A stretch of 64,000 bases of DNA from Streptomyces sp. NBC_01276 (lineage in GTDB: Bacteria; Actinomycetota; Actinomycetes; Streptomycetales; Streptomycetaceae). The notes beneath the pieces are model-generated. The model saw only the letters and a list, made by a program, of their open reading frames with translations. It was not told the origin of the DNA and did no database searches. The stretch lies in NCBI RefSeq assembly GCF_041435355.1, contig NZ_CP108444.1, forward strand, positions 248,001 through 312,000, given 5' to 3'. Made by a program: the position numbers and the translations under genes. Shown here piece after piece: positions 35,583-43,507 of this stretch (the stretch's first letter is position 1; the number at the start of each line of letters is the position of its first letter).

Positions 35583-36427
35583 CGAGGCTGGTAGGCGGTC
35601 GCCAGCACGGAAACAGTGACCTGATCGGGCAGGACGCCGCCGTTCAGGTCTGCAGGGCTCACGTGGCGTGCACTCGGCGTCATCGCAACCAAGTCCAGGA
35701 CATCCAGCCTGGTCAAGGACGCTGAGTACTCCACCTGTTCGGTGACGACGGCCTCGAAGAAGGGGTCGAGCGCTTGGTGCAGGCGCTGTTCCTTGGCCGG
35801 GTCGATCGCGACCATCGCAGGCACCTGGCCACGAAGCTCGGCCAAGTGCCGCCCGGTGGGTCGGATCACGATCAGCCGGCCGGTCGGGCGCAGTACGCGG
35901 TGGAATTCGGCCGGGTTGCGCGGGGCGAACGCGTCCAGCACGACATCGGCCGCCCCGTCGGCCAATGGGAAGGGACGGAAAACGTCCCAGGCCACCGCGG
36001 CGGCCCGATCGTGAGCGCGGGCTGCCAAGCGCAGTGCGCGCACCGATGTGTCCAGCCCCAGGCCACGGGCGCCGGGCATCTGGTCGAGTAGGCCGGCCAG
36101 GTAGTAGCCCGTGCCGCACCCCATGTCCACCACCGTGCCCTGCTCAGACACGGCGTCGGCCGCCAGGCGGGCCCCGACTTCGCGGATGGGCGCGTAGGCG
36201 CCGGTGGACAGGAACCGGCCCCGGGCCTGGACCATGTCTGCGTCGTCACCGCTGGTGGCGCGGGTGCCCGTCAGCAGGCTGGCATAGCCGTGGCGGGCGA
36301 TGTCGAAGGTATGGCCCACCGGGCAACGCAGTGCACCGTGGTCGGGGTGCAGGCAGCCCGTACGGCACGTCGGGCAGCGCAGCAGGTCGAGGGACAGATC
36401 GAGGGCAGGGGGAAACGACACGGGCAC
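35579..36427 (-). CDS. 23S rRNA (guanine-N1) methyltransferase, RlmA/TlrB type
   Basis: A 282-residue SAM enzyme. The N-terminal zinc site is Cys18-x2-Cys21, Cys35 and His39 (L-R-C-P-T-C, L-R-C-P-V-G-H-T-F-D), as in RlmA. SAM motif I is V-V-D-M-G-C-G-T-G-Y-Y, and D-A-F-A-P-R-N is motif IV. The C-terminal part is like TlrB, which methylates G748 of 23S rRNA and adds to macrolide resistance in producers. GTG 36427 follows AGGAG. It lies as cargo inside the IS5-type element, behind leader peptides and a hairpin, so induction by a ribosome-targeting drug is likely. Confidence 0.85.
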   Translation of the reverse strand: MPVSFPPALDLSLDLLRCPTCRTGCLHPDHGALRCPVGHTFDIARHGYASLLTGTRATSGDDADMVQARGRFLSTGAYAPIREVGARLAADAVSEQGTVVDMGCGTGYYLAGLLDQMPGARGLGLDTSVRALRLAARAHDRAAAVAWDVFRPFPLADGAADVVLDAFAPRNPAEFHRVLRPTGRLIVIRPTGRHLAELRGQVPAMVAIDPAKEQRLHQALDPFFEAVVTEQVEYSASLTRLDVLDLVAMTPSARHVSPADLNGGVLPDQVTVSVLATAYQPR

Positions 36428-36544
36428 GAGGCACTCCTGGCGAGGGGGGAAGGGGAGGGATCGTGCCTGCGCGATCAGAGCGTCACTGCCTCAGGAAGGA
36501 ACGGGCAGCATCGGGACGTGATTCACGCAGCAGGCACAACAAGG

Positions 36545-36570
36545 AGGGCGACGCCGTCCGGCATCGCCCT
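36545..36570 (-). terminator. Candidate attenuator hairpin before the methyltransferase
   Basis: An 11-bp stem with one mismatch (36545-36555 with 36560-36570) and a 4-base loop; on the minus strand a T-rich CCTTGTTGT follows. It lies between the leader peptides and the methyltransferase start, where a premature terminator would act. Confidence 0.6.
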
Positions 36571-36583
36571 CAGCGCCTTCCGA

Positions 36584-36613
36584 TCACAGGAAGCAGCAGT
36601 GCGGGGTGCTCAT
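36584..36613 (-). CDS. Leader peptide 2 (MSTPHCCFL)
   Basis: A nine-residue open frame with GAGGTGG six bases before its ATG. Its start overlaps a segment (ATGAGCAC) that can pair with the end of leader 1. Tandem Cys codons could sense aminoacyl-tRNA. Short frames arise by chance, so this rests on the ribosome site and context. Confidence 0.35.
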   Translation of the reverse strand: MSTPHCCFL

Positions 36614-36623
36614 GAATGCCACC

Positions 36624-36656
36624 TCATAAGTCTACGAGCACGCCGAAGCCCTTCAT
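36624..36656 (-). CDS. Leader peptide 1 (MKGFGVLVDL)
   Basis: A ten-residue frame ending TTA-TGA at the head of the methyltransferase message. Its aliphatic V-L-V centre recalls the drug-stalled leaders of erm genes, and GTGCTC in its codons 6-7 pairs with GAGCAC at the leader 2 start. GGAGG is only one base before the ATG, which is tight. Confidence 0.35.
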   Translation of the reverse strand: MKGFGVLVDL

Positions 36657-36671
36657 GCCTCCGTGCCCAAA

Positions 36672-36688
36672 GGTTGGGAGACACGGCC
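36672..36688 (-). repeat. Right terminal inverted repeat
   Basis: On the minus strand GGCCGTGTCTCCCAACC; it is the partner of the left end. TA (36689-36690) follows on the plus strand. The GGCCGT...TCTC start also appears in the 55-bp palindrome at 6974-7028. Confidence 0.8.
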
Positions 36689-36704
36689 TAGTCCCCCACG
36701 CAAT

Positions 36705-36745
36705 CGGCTGCGGCCCGCCGGGACCTCTCCGCCGGGCCGCAGCCG
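36705..36745. terminator. GC-rich hairpin beside the element
   Basis: CGGCTGCGGCCC (36705-36716) pairs with 36734-36745 around 17 bases. With the next hairpin it fills most of the 185 bases between the element and the decarboxylase. A short GGACC tandem (about four copies, 36792-36812) lies between them. Confidence 0.6.
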
Positions 36746-36820
36746 TGTGCCCCGGCGGGGCGGGGAGGGGAACAGCCCCGCGCAGCGGCGTACCGGACCG
36801 GACCGGACCGGACAAACGGC

Positions 36821-36853
36821 CGGGCCGGGCCCGCGATGGCGGGGCCCGGCCCG
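36821..36853 (-). terminator. Terminator of the decarboxylase gene
   Basis: CGGGCCGGGCCC (36821-36832) and its exact complement (36842-36853) with a 9-base loop, starting 22 bases beyond the decarboxylase stop. Confidence 0.75.
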
Positions 36854-36874
36854 GGTGGGGGGTGAACAGGGGGG

Positions 36875-38281
36875 TCAGGAGGAGGCGGCGGCGAGTTCCT
36901 CGGCAAGGGCTTCGCGGATGACGCCCGCGCTGCGGTCCACGTCCTCCTCCGTCGTACGCCAGTTGACGACCGAGATCCGCATCGCGGCCCGGCCCTCCCA
37001 CACCGTGCCGCCGAACCAGCAGACGCCGCTCTCCTGGATCCGCGCGATCACGTTCCGGGTGACCTGGTCGTCGTCGCCGAAGCGGACCAGCAGCTGGTTC
37101 AGGACGACGTCGTTGAGGAGTTCCACCCCCTCGACGCCGGCCAGGTGCCCCTCGAAGCGCCGTACGTGCGCGCAGCAGCGTTCGACGAGGTCCGCGACCC
37201 CGGAGCGGCCCAGGGAGCGCAGCGCGGCCCAGACCGGCAGGCTGCGGGCGCGCCGGGAGAAGTCGGGGACCCACTCGATGGCGTCGCGTTCGCCGTCGGT
37301 GCCGGGCGGGAGGTACCCGGCCCGTTCGTTGAGCATGGCGGCCCGGTGCGCCTCGGGGTGGGCGATGACCACGATCCCGCAGTCGTAGGGGACGTTGAGC
37401 CACTTGTGGGCGTCCAGCGCCCAGGAGTCGGCCCGCTCCACGCCCTCGACGAGGGGGCGCAGCCGCGGGCTGGCGGCGGCCCAGAGGCCGAAGGCACCGT
37501 CGACGTGCACCCAGGCCCCGTACCGGTGCGCGATGTCGCAGACCTCACCGACGGGGTCGATGGCACCGGAGTTGACGTCGCCGATCTGCGCGCAGACGAT
37601 GACCGGCCCGTCCAGGGCGGCCAGGGTGCGCTCCAGTTCGGCGGGGATCATGCGGCCCTTGTCGTCGACCGGCACGTTGCGGATGCGGGCGGTGCCGAAG
37701 CCGAGGTAGCGGGCGGCCAGGTCGATGGTCATGTGGTGCTGGGCGCCGGCGACGATGGCCACGTCGGGCGCGCCGCCCAGGCCCTCGCGCTCCACGTCCC
37801 AGCCGGCCTCGGCGAGGAGTTTGTGGCGGGCGGCGGCCAGCGAGGTCAGGTGGGCCATGGTGCAGCCGGTGGGGAAGCCGACGGAGGCGTGCGCGGGCAG
37901 ACCCAGGAGTTCCAGGACCCACTGCGCGGCGACGTCCTCGGCCACGGCGATGGCCGGCGAGAGGTTGTAGAGACTGGCGGTCTGGTCGTAGGCGGCGACG
38001 AGCCAGTCGGTGGCGATGGCCACGGGCAAGGTGCCGCCGGTGACGTAGCCGAAGTAGCGGGGGCCGTTGGCGGTGGGGATGCCGCCCTCGGCGACGGCCC
38101 GGCCGATGAGTTCGATGGTGTCGGTCGCCGCACCCGGCCCGGCGGGCAGCGGGCCACCGAACATTTTCAGCAATTGTTCGGAACCGGCAGTGGCACCGAC
38201 CGGCCGATCGGCGAGACCCGCCAGATATTCGGTGGCCTGCTGATAGGCCAATGCGAGAGGCGCACTGTCTGCTGTGGTCAT
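36875..38281 (-). CDS. PLP-dependent group II decarboxylase
   Basis: A 468-residue fold-type I enzyme of the aromatic-amino-acid/glutamate decarboxylase group, which makes an amine from an amino acid. A-Q-H-H (His182-183) stacks on PLP, H-V-D-G-A-F (Asp261) binds the pyridine nitrogen and D-A-H-K-W-L-N (Lys293) forms the Schiff base. The amine could be the substrate of the N-hydroxylase at 46253, as valine decarboxylase does in valanimycin biosynthesis. The ATG has no ribosome site; CCTAGGTTAG just upstream may be a -10 box, implying a leaderless message under the phased GTCAG pair. Confidence 0.88.
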   Translation of the reverse strand: MTTADSAPLALAYQQATEYLAGLADRPVGATAGSEQLLKMFGGPLPAGPGAATDTIELIGRAVAEGGIPTANGPRYFGYVTGGTLPVAIATDWLVAAYDQTASLYNLSPAIAVAEDVAAQWVLELLGLPAHASVGFPTGCTMAHLTSLAAARHKLLAEAGWDVEREGLGGAPDVAIVAGAQHHMTIDLAARYLGFGTARIRNVPVDDKGRMIPAELERTLAALDGPVIVCAQIGDVNSGAIDPVGEVCDIAHRYGAWVHVDGAFGLWAAASPRLRPLVEGVERADSWALDAHKWLNVPYDCGIVVIAHPEAHRAAMLNERAGYLPPGTDGERDAIEWVPDFSRRARSLPVWAALRSLGRSGVADLVERCCAHVRRFEGHLAGVEGVELLNDVVLNQLLVRFGDDDQVTRNVIARIQESGVCWFGGTVWEGRAAMRISVVNWRTTEEDVDRSAGVIREALAEELAAASS

Positions 38282-38304
38282 AGTACTAACCTAGGGCGCG
38301 GGCA

Positions 38305-38320
38305 CTGACGTACGACTGAC
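38305..38320 (-). promoter_or_regulatory. SARP-type direct repeat, decarboxylase gene
   Basis: Minus-strand GTCAG twice, 11 bp apart (CTGAC at 38305-38309 and 38316-38320). Eleven bases further is TAGGTT (a TANNNT -10) and then the ATG, the usual SARP layout. Confidence 0.6.
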
Positions 38321-38451
38321 GAATATGGCCGGAACAACCGGTTACCCGGACTCCGTGGACTTCACGGGCCGTTGGACTGTATTACTTTCTCCTGTGGCCC
38401 GGTCCGACCGGCGGGCCGCCCGTGCCGAGCCATGAGACATGAGGAGTACCG

Positions 38452-38808
38452 ATGTCCGACGAGCAGACACGCAAGGTTATCGACCAGTTCAACCAGGCAT
38501 TCCAGCAGCACGACCCCAGCCTGCTGAAAGACCTCCTCGCCGAGAACTGCCGGCTGGAGAACTCCGGCCCGGCTCCCGACGGCTCCAAGCACGTCGGGTA
38601 CGACGAATGTCTGCAGTTCTGGAGCGCCATCGCGGGCAACGAGGGAATGACCTTCGAGGTGGAGGAGGTCTGGACGGCCGGCGAGCGCGCGGTGTGCCGC
38701 TGGACGCTGCGCTGGGGCGGCGGTCCGCAGGACTTCGTGCGGGGCGTGAACGTGACCCGCCTCGAAGGCGGACTGATCGTCGAGAGCTTCGGCTACGTCA
38801 AGGGCTGA
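38452..38808 (+). CDS. NTF2-like protein
   Basis: A 118-residue SnoaL/NTF2-fold protein: K-V-I-D-Q-F-N-Q-A-F-Q-Q-H-D-P-S-L-L, L-A-E-N-C-R-L-E-N, then F-W-S-A-I-A-G and strands ending V-N-V-T-R-L-E-G-G-L-I-V. GAGGAGTACC precedes the ATG. It is divergent from the decarboxylase and monocistronic, with a 44-bp palindromic terminator. Its role is unknown; homologues act as isomerases or carrier-bound cyclases. Confidence 0.78.
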   Translation: MSDEQTRKVIDQFNQAFQQHDPSLLKDLLAENCRLENSGPAPDGSKHVGYDECLQFWSAIAGNEGMTFEVEEVWTAGERAVCRWTLRWGGGPQDFVRGVNVTRLEGGLIVESFGYVKG

Positions 38809-38815
38809 TCCCCGA

Positions 38816-38859
38816 AAAGGAGGGGGGACGGGCCGCATGCGGCCCGTCCCCCCTCCTTT
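38816..38859. terminator. Bidirectional terminator
   Basis: A perfect 44-bp palindrome (centre 38837/38838) beginning AAA and ending TTT, between the NTF2-like and cupin genes. Behind it GCGCTTTC is repeated about three times (38859-38880). Confidence 0.85.
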
Positions 38860-38903
38860 CGCGCTTTCGCGCTTTCGCTCGCGTTTCCCCTCCGGTGCCG
38901 GCC

Positions 38904-39284
38904 TCAGCCGAGCTGGGAGACGATCATCACGCAGTCCTCCAGGGCCTTGGTGGCGTGGCCCTTGCCGTGCGTGTCCTCGACCAGCTGGGTGTTGCCGGGT
39001 ACGAAGGTGCGCCAGGTCCCGTCGCTGACACCGCACTCCATCCGACCGCTGACCAGGGTCATGATCTGGCGGCGCGGCGCCGGGTGGAAGTCGCCGAACC
39101 ACCCGGCCGGGATGTAGAGGTAGACGGCCTGCTTGGCCGGCACGCCCTCGGAGACGAACAGCGAGGGCGCGGGCGGGGCGAAATTCACCGCCGTCACCTC
39201 CAGCGTCTCGTCGATGAAATGCGATTCCCCGTTCTCGTCGGCGTACAGACGCGATACGGCAATCTTGGCGGTCTCGGCGCTCAC
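38904..39284 (-). CDS. Cupin-domain protein
   Basis: A 126-residue single-domain cupin with Y-I-P-A-G-W-F-G-D-F-H-P-A-P-R-R-Q-I-M-T-L-V-S-G and a second part with G-N-T-Q-L-V-E-D-T-H-G-K-G-H. The metal-binding H-x-H-x-E motif is reduced (D-F-H-P-A-P-R-R-Q), so it may bind a ligand rather than act as an enzyme. GGGGAGTTCCC precedes the ATG. Its promoter has a degenerate GTCAG pair, so it should be expressed with the cluster. Function unknown. Confidence 0.75.
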   Translation of the reverse strand: MSAETAKIAVSRLYADENGESHFIDETLEVTAVNFAPPAPSLFVSEGVPAKQAVYLYIPAGWFGDFHPAPRRQIMTLVSGRMECGVSDGTWRTFVPGNTQLVEDTHGKGHATKALEDCVMIVSQLG

Positions 39285-39345
39285 GGGAACTCCCCTGGTA
39301 CCAGATTCGTAGTGGCTCGATCGCCTTCGACTATCCCAGTCAGCA

Positions 39346-39361
39346 CTGATGGCTCCCTGAC
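39346..39361 (-). promoter_or_regulatory. SARP-type repeat, cupin gene
   Basis: On the minus strand GTCAG then ATCAG, 11 bp apart (CTGAC 39357-39361, CTGAT 39346-39350). TAGTCG lies 12 bases further on, similar to the decarboxylase promoter. Confidence 0.5.
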
Positions 39362-39379
39362 CGGTGCCCGTATTTCCTT

Positions 39380-39406
39380 CTCAGATATCCATCAGCACGG
39401 TGTCAG
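39380..39406 (+). promoter_or_regulatory. SARP-type repeats facing the odd tRNA
   Basis: CTCAG 39380, ATCAG 39391 and GTCAG 39402 in exact 11-bp phase on the plus strand. A start site 8-12 bases beyond a -10 near 39419 would fall about ten bases before the tRNA-like sequence at 39443. Confidence 0.55.
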
Positions 39407-39442
39407 CCGTCCCGTGCCAAGCTGATGTCACAGAAAGGCCGA

Positions 39443-39825
<383 letters not shown>

Positions 39826-40932
39826 ATGGAGACGCAGTTGCCCAGCACCGACAACCACACCGTGCCCACGATCCGCAGGACCGACGCCGCCGCGCTCGTG
39901 GAGGAGGTCTCCTCCTGGCTGACCGTGGACGCCGACGAGATCGACGCCAAGTTCCTGGGCGAGCGCCCGCGCGTCGTCGAGGCGGTGAGCGAGATGAACT
40001 CCGCCGCCGTCACCGGCCCCGACCGGGCCGACGCCCACTACCACCAGCAGCTCCTGCTGTCGCGCATCTACCAGACGGTGATGCAGATACCGGACCAGCC
40101 GACGGCCGAGGGCTCGGTGCTGCTGCACGAGGTCACCCGGATGCTGGAGAACGCCACCCTGGCCGCCGAGGACGCCCACCTGGAGCCCGGCCTCCTGGAG
40201 TCGGCGCCCACCGAGCCCAAGCAGTTCCTGTCCTGGCTCAAGGGACTGATCCGCACCCACCGGGCCTTCAAGCACCCCTACTACACGGACTTCATCAACC
40301 GCGAGGCGCAGCGCGAGGACCTGCGCACCTACGTCATCCAGGAGTCGCTGATCGACGGCCGCTTCGACGACTTCCTCGCGATGATGCAGATCGGCACGGC
40401 CGGCGCCAGCAAGCTGGAGATCGCCGGGAACTACTGGGACGAGATGGGCAACGGCGATCCCGAGGCCGTGCACACCCACCTCTTCAACAAGATCTACGAG
40501 GTGTTCGACGTCCGCGCCGAGGACCTCGAAGCCGCCATGACCACCACCGACCTGCACTCCGGCAACCTCGCGGTGCTGCTGTGCCGGTACCGCCACCTCT
40601 ACCCGGAGGCGGTCGGCTTCCTCGGCATGACCGAGTGGCTGGCCCCCGACCGGTTCCGCAACGTCGTCCGGGCCTGGGAGCGCCTGGGCCTGCCCGAGGT
40701 CGGCATCACCTACCACCGGCTGCACATCACCATCGACTCGCAGCACGCGGCGGGCTGGTTCCACAACGTGGTCATCCCGAGCGCCGACACCGCGTACATG
40801 CGCCGCGGCATCGCCCGGGGCGCCCTGTGGCGGGCCAACTCCTCCGCCCGGCACCTCGACGAGCGCCTGGACCTGGCACGGCCCGCCACGGAACGGGCCG
40901 CCGCCGAGCGCACGCCCGTCGCCGCGGGCTGA
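39826..40932 (+). CDS. Haem-oxygenase-like di-iron oxidase (iron-containing redox enzyme family)
   Basis: A 368-residue helical protein of the HDO superfamily. The hallmark Y-W-D-E-M-G-N-G-x6-H-T-H-L-F (Glu206, His216), an earlier Glu in V-I-Q-E-S (Glu173), M-T-E-W (Glu270) and H-x3-D-x2-H (His300, Asp304, His307) supply the metal ligands. Relatives cleave fatty acids or amino acids, or oxidise nitrogen, for example in N-nitroso formation. Within an N-N bond locus an N-oxidation or oxidative C-C cleavage role is plausible. The start is ATG 39826; the longer open frame runs through the tRNA. The next gene begins three bases after its stop. Confidence 0.8.
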   Translation: METQLPSTDNHTVPTIRRTDAAALVEEVSSWLTVDADEIDAKFLGERPRVVEAVSEMNSAAVTGPDRADAHYHQQLLLSRIYQTVMQIPDQPTAEGSVLLHEVTRMLENATLAAEDAHLEPGLLESAPTEPKQFLSWLKGLIRTHRAFKHPYYTDFINREAQREDLRTYVIQESLIDGRFDDFLAMMQIGTAGASKLEIAGNYWDEMGNGDPEAVHTHLFNKIYEVFDVRAEDLEAAMTTTDLHSGNLAVLLCRYRHLYPEAVGFLGMTEWLAPDRFRNVVRAWERLGLPEVGITYHRLHITIDSQHAAGWFHNVVIPSADTAYMRRGIARGALWRANSSARHLDERLDLARPATERAAAERTPVAAG

Positions 40933-40935
40933 GCC

Positions 40936-41631
40936 GTGCCGACGGGTGCGCACGGACTGCGCGAGCACGGCTTCGCGCCGGTCGTCCTGCCGCCGGTCCC
41001 GGCGGCGGTCACGGCGGGCTTCCGCGACCACCCGTACCGCACGCTGCGGCTGCGGATGTCCTGGACGGCGGACGACGACTGGCTCTTCCAGTACGTCCCG
41101 CCGTCCGGGGCGCCCGCGCCGGGCGGTCCGGTACGCGACCTCGCGGACCGGCGCCTGGCGGCGGGGCTCGGCTCCCTCCTGCGGCGCACGCTCAGCGGTC
41201 CGTGGCTCGACGTCCACGCCGACTGGCTGATCGGGCTGCACCGCATCCGGACCGTCGCCCCGGCGGGGACGACGGTCCGGGTGGAGCCACCGGAACCGCC
41301 CCCGGCGGACGCCACGTTCACCCTCCTCGCGCTCCTGGGCCGCCAGGGGGCGGGCAGCCTGCGCTCCCGCCTCTACGGTCCGGGCGGTGCCTCGGCGCCC
41401 CTGCTGGAGGCGGCCCCGCGGCCCGGCCAGGGCCTGCTGCTCGACCGGCGCACCGTCACCGACGACCTGCACGAACTGGTGGCCGGCCCCGGCGGCCCGG
41501 TGACCCAGGACCTCCTGACCGCCCACCTCTCCCCGGCCGCCGGCCCGGCGTCCTCGGCCCTCCGCGTCCGCCCGATGCTGGTCCGCGGCCCCTCCGGCAC
41601 CCTCGTCCACACCCGCCCGGCCCTGCGCTGA
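40936..41631 (+). CDS. Degenerate 2OG-dioxygenase-like protein lacking iron ligands
   Basis: A 231-residue protein aligning by eye with the dioxygenase at 11056. H-R-I-R-T-V matches H-Q-F-R-I-I, and D-A-T-F-T-L-L-A-L-L-G-R-Q-G-A-G matches D-F-G-A-I-H-L-M-G-R-F-N-A-R-G. The H-R-D-E stretch is P-P-E-P-P-P-A-D here, and the distal I-L-H-A-V-R is V-T-D-D-L-H, so no intact iron site is evident. GTG 40936 follows the oxidase stop by three bases, so it may be a structural partner of that enzyme. No other family fits better. Function unknown. Confidence 0.55.
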   Translation: MPTGAHGLREHGFAPVVLPPVPAAVTAGFRDHPYRTLRLRMSWTADDDWLFQYVPPSGAPAPGGPVRDLADRRLAAGLGSLLRRTLSGPWLDVHADWLIGLHRIRTVAPAGTTVRVEPPEPPPADATFTLLALLGRQGAGSLRSRLYGPGGASAPLLEAAPRPGQGLLLDRRTVTDDLHELVAGPGGPVTQDLLTAHLSPAAGPASSALRVRPMLVRGPSGTLVHTRPALR

Positions 41632-41646
41632 CGCCCCGCCGGCACG

Positions 41647-41679
41647 ACGCCCCGTCCCGCCTCCGGGCGGGTGGGGCGT
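41647..41679. terminator. Convergent terminator
   Basis: ACGCCCC-GT-CCCGC (41647-41660) pairs with GCGGG-T-GGGGCGT (41667-41679) between two converging genes. Confidence 0.65.
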
Positions 41680-41686
41680 TCGTGGT

Positions 41687-42541
41687 TCACGGCAGATTCA
41701 GTGCCTCAAGCGCCTTGACGACCAGGGCCCGAGCGGGCGCACCGTAGACGGCCATGCCCCGCAATTGCTCGAACGCTTTCAGGTACAGCGCGATCTCGGA
41801 GGGTTGCGTGATGTTGACCTCCGCCGAGAGCAGTTCCACGGACACGAGCGTGTCGTCGTAGACGTGGAAGGTCTCCAGTGGCCATACCGTGCGGTGGGCC
41901 TCGGTGCGCGGGATCACCCCGAGGGACACAGCGGGCAGTGCCCCGGCGGTCAGCAGGTACCCGAGCTGGGCGGCCATCTCGTCCGGGTTGCCCATCCGGT
42001 AGTACAGGGCCGCCTCCTCGACCACGAGGACGGCCCGGCGGCCCGCTTCGTGAATGATCCGGGACCGGTCGACCCGTGCGCGCGCCGCTTCGTCACCCGC
42101 CTCGGGATAGCCACGGAACCGGGCGATGGTTCCCAGCAAGCCGCCCGCGTACCCCTCCGTCTGGACCAGACCGGGCACGAGCGTGGACGAGTAGATCCGG
42201 AACAGCCGCGTCTCCGCGAAGACCTGAGGCCAGGAATTCTGGAGCTTCTTGAGTTCTTGCACCTGGTGGCGCCATTCGCTGTACATGGACTCGGCGTTCA
42301 TGGACCGGACGACGAGATCCGGCGCCTCATCCGGACGCCCGCAGGCCCCGCACCAGTGATGTATGTCCCGGGCCGAGGGCGCCGTGCGCGCGTTCTCGAT
42401 CCGGGACGTCTTGGAGTGGTGCCACCCACAGAGCATGGCCAGCTCGGTGACCGTCAGCCCCGCGCCCTTGCGGATGTCGCGCAGTCGTGCTGCAACGACT
42501 GCGCGGGCGGCTTGCGCGGAAGACGATGGGGAGACGGGCAT
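41687..42541 (-). CDS. XRE-family regulator, Scr1/DUF5753 type
   Basis: A 284-residue Streptomyces regulator. The N-terminal HTH reads L-R-D-I-R-K-G-A-G-L-T-V-T-E-L-A, H-H-S-K-T-S-R-I-E-N-A. The DUF5753 domain has Y-S-S-T-L-V-P-G-L-V-Q-T-E-G-Y-A and A-A-L-Y-Y-R-M-G. Such genes usually pair with a small DUF397 or DUF6879 protein, here the latter, 19 bases upstream. They belong to general Streptomyces signalling or toxin-like pairs rather than to the pathway. Confidence 0.88.
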   Translation of the reverse strand: MPVSPSSSAQAARAVVAARLRDIRKGAGLTVTELAMLCGWHHSKTSRIENARTAPSARDIHHWCGACGRPDEAPDLVVRSMNAESMYSEWRHQVQELKKLQNSWPQVFAETRLFRIYSSTLVPGLVQTEGYAGGLLGTIARFRGYPEAGDEAARARVDRSRIIHEAGRRAVLVVEEAALYYRMGNPDEMAAQLGYLLTAGALPAVSLGVIPRTEAHRTVWPLETFHVYDDTLVSVELLSAEVNITQPSEIALYLKAFEQLRGMAVYGAPARALVVKALEALNLP

Positions 42542-42560
42542 CGAGCGTCAGGCCGTCCTG

Positions 42561-43079
42561 TCAGATCTTGTACTCGGCATGCGGCGTGGCACGAGCCCAG
42601 ACCGACTCGAAGGCTTCAGCGCACAGCTTCGCCGAAAGCGGATCGCTGGTGATCTCTTCTCCAAGGGACGACCCGTCACCCGCGAAGTGATTCCAGTGGA
42701 CCCACTCCGCGTCGAAGAGCCAGAAGTCGTTGCCCGGCAGCGGTATGTCCGAGGCGTGGCGGCGGCCGAGCCAGCGCACGTCCTCACCCGCGGCAACGTT
42801 CGTGAACGTTCCGTCGTACAGGAAGCGGGTGTACTCGCTGACCGGCTCGGAGACGATCCGGGCCCGTCGGATCACAACTCCTCGGCCTACCGCGCGCGCC
42901 ACCATGTCCAGCCAAGGGCGCCACCAAACCGCCCGGTTGGCCGGATCGTGCCGGTGGCCTTCGCGCCAGGCCGCGAACGGACCGGTCTCGTAGTCCACGG
43001 CGTACGAGTCGCGCATCTCCAGGTGAACAGCGGTGCTGCAGCCGGCCATCAGCTCATCGAACGTGGGCGTCGAGGACAT
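42561..43079 (-). CDS. DUF6879 family protein
   Basis: A 172-residue protein with F-D-E-L-M-A-G-C, H-L-E-M-R-D-S-Y and F-x-x-W-R-E-G, then W-W-R-P-W-L-D, R-A-R-I-V-S-E-P-V-S-E-Y-T-R and D-F-W-L-F-D. This is the pattern of DUF6879 partners of XRE/DUF5753 regulators. ATG 43079 with GGAGG six bases before is preferred over GTG 43082. It overlaps the upstream small gene by 26 bases. Molecular role unknown. Confidence 0.78.
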   Translation of the reverse strand: MSSTPTFDELMAGCSTAVHLEMRDSYAVDYETGPFAAWREGHRHDPANRAVWWRPWLDMVARAVGRGVVIRRARIVSEPVSEYTRFLYDGTFTNVAAGEDVRWLGRRHASDIPLPGNDFWLFDAEWVHWNHFAGDGSSLGEEITSDPLSAKLCAEAFESVWARATPHAEYKI

Positions 43080-43311
43080 CACACGCCTCCCTGATCATGT
43101 GCAGCATGCGGGCAGGAATCCGGATCACAGCTTCCCCCTCCGGGATCCCCACGCCGTGGCCCGGTACCTCGGTGGCCGCGCACTCGGCCTCCAGCTCCGG
43201 CCCTGGCTTCCACCCCTGGAGTACGAGTTCCCCATGTTCCAGGTCAGCCCAGACGGTCGGGCTCTGTTTGTCTCCGGTACTCGGGTCGATTCCCACGAAC
43301 ACTAGCGGCAT
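43054..43311 (-). CDS. Small hypothetical protein
   Basis: An 85-residue protein, M-P-L-V-F-V-G-I-D-P-S-T-G, with E-G-E-A-V-I-R-I-P near the end. Similar short frames lead DUF6879/XRE operons in Streptomyces. ATG 43311 has GAGG five bases upstream; 43338 is a longer alternative. Not assignable. Confidence 0.65.
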   Translation of the reverse strand: MPLVFVGIDPSTGDKQSPTVWADLEHGELVLQGWKPGPELEAECAATEVPGHGVGIPEGEAVIRIPARMLHMIREACDVLDAHVR

Positions 43312-43507
43312 GCCAGCCTCCCGCATCGGCCTGTGCACTTCTGTGCAACAGGATCGCGGGCCATCGCCTGAGCCGGCAAGGTGCCGATGCGGCCAAATGG
43401 GGTGGCCTGGAGCGCAGATGCACAGATCTGCACAAGGCTGGCCCTGCTACCCGTCACCCCGTCACGCTGGTGCTCACCACCCGCTGACGACGGCAGGGAG
43501 CACCGGC

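Larger units (their letters stand above)
34667..36688. mobile_element. IS5-type element carrying an rRNA methyltransferase
   Basis: A 2022-bp unit with imperfect terminal inverted repeats (15 of 17 match) and TA on both sides (34665-34666 and 36689-36690), as expected for the IS427-like branch of IS5. Inside, all on the minus strand, are a methyltransferase gene, the N-terminal part of an IS5 transposase, the C-terminal part of an IS110 transposase, and the last 23 residues of an IS5 transposase. It cannot move on its own. An origin as two overlapping elements sharing a family is possible. Confidence 0.75.

Noticed and set aside
36791..36812. Short GGACC tandem repeat as a CRISPR or attachment site
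   Set aside because: Four five-base units without spacers; probably slippage between two terminators.
39339..39343. Single GTCAG copies such as this one
   Set aside because: A lone pentamer is expected often in such DNA; only sets in 11-bp phase were counted.
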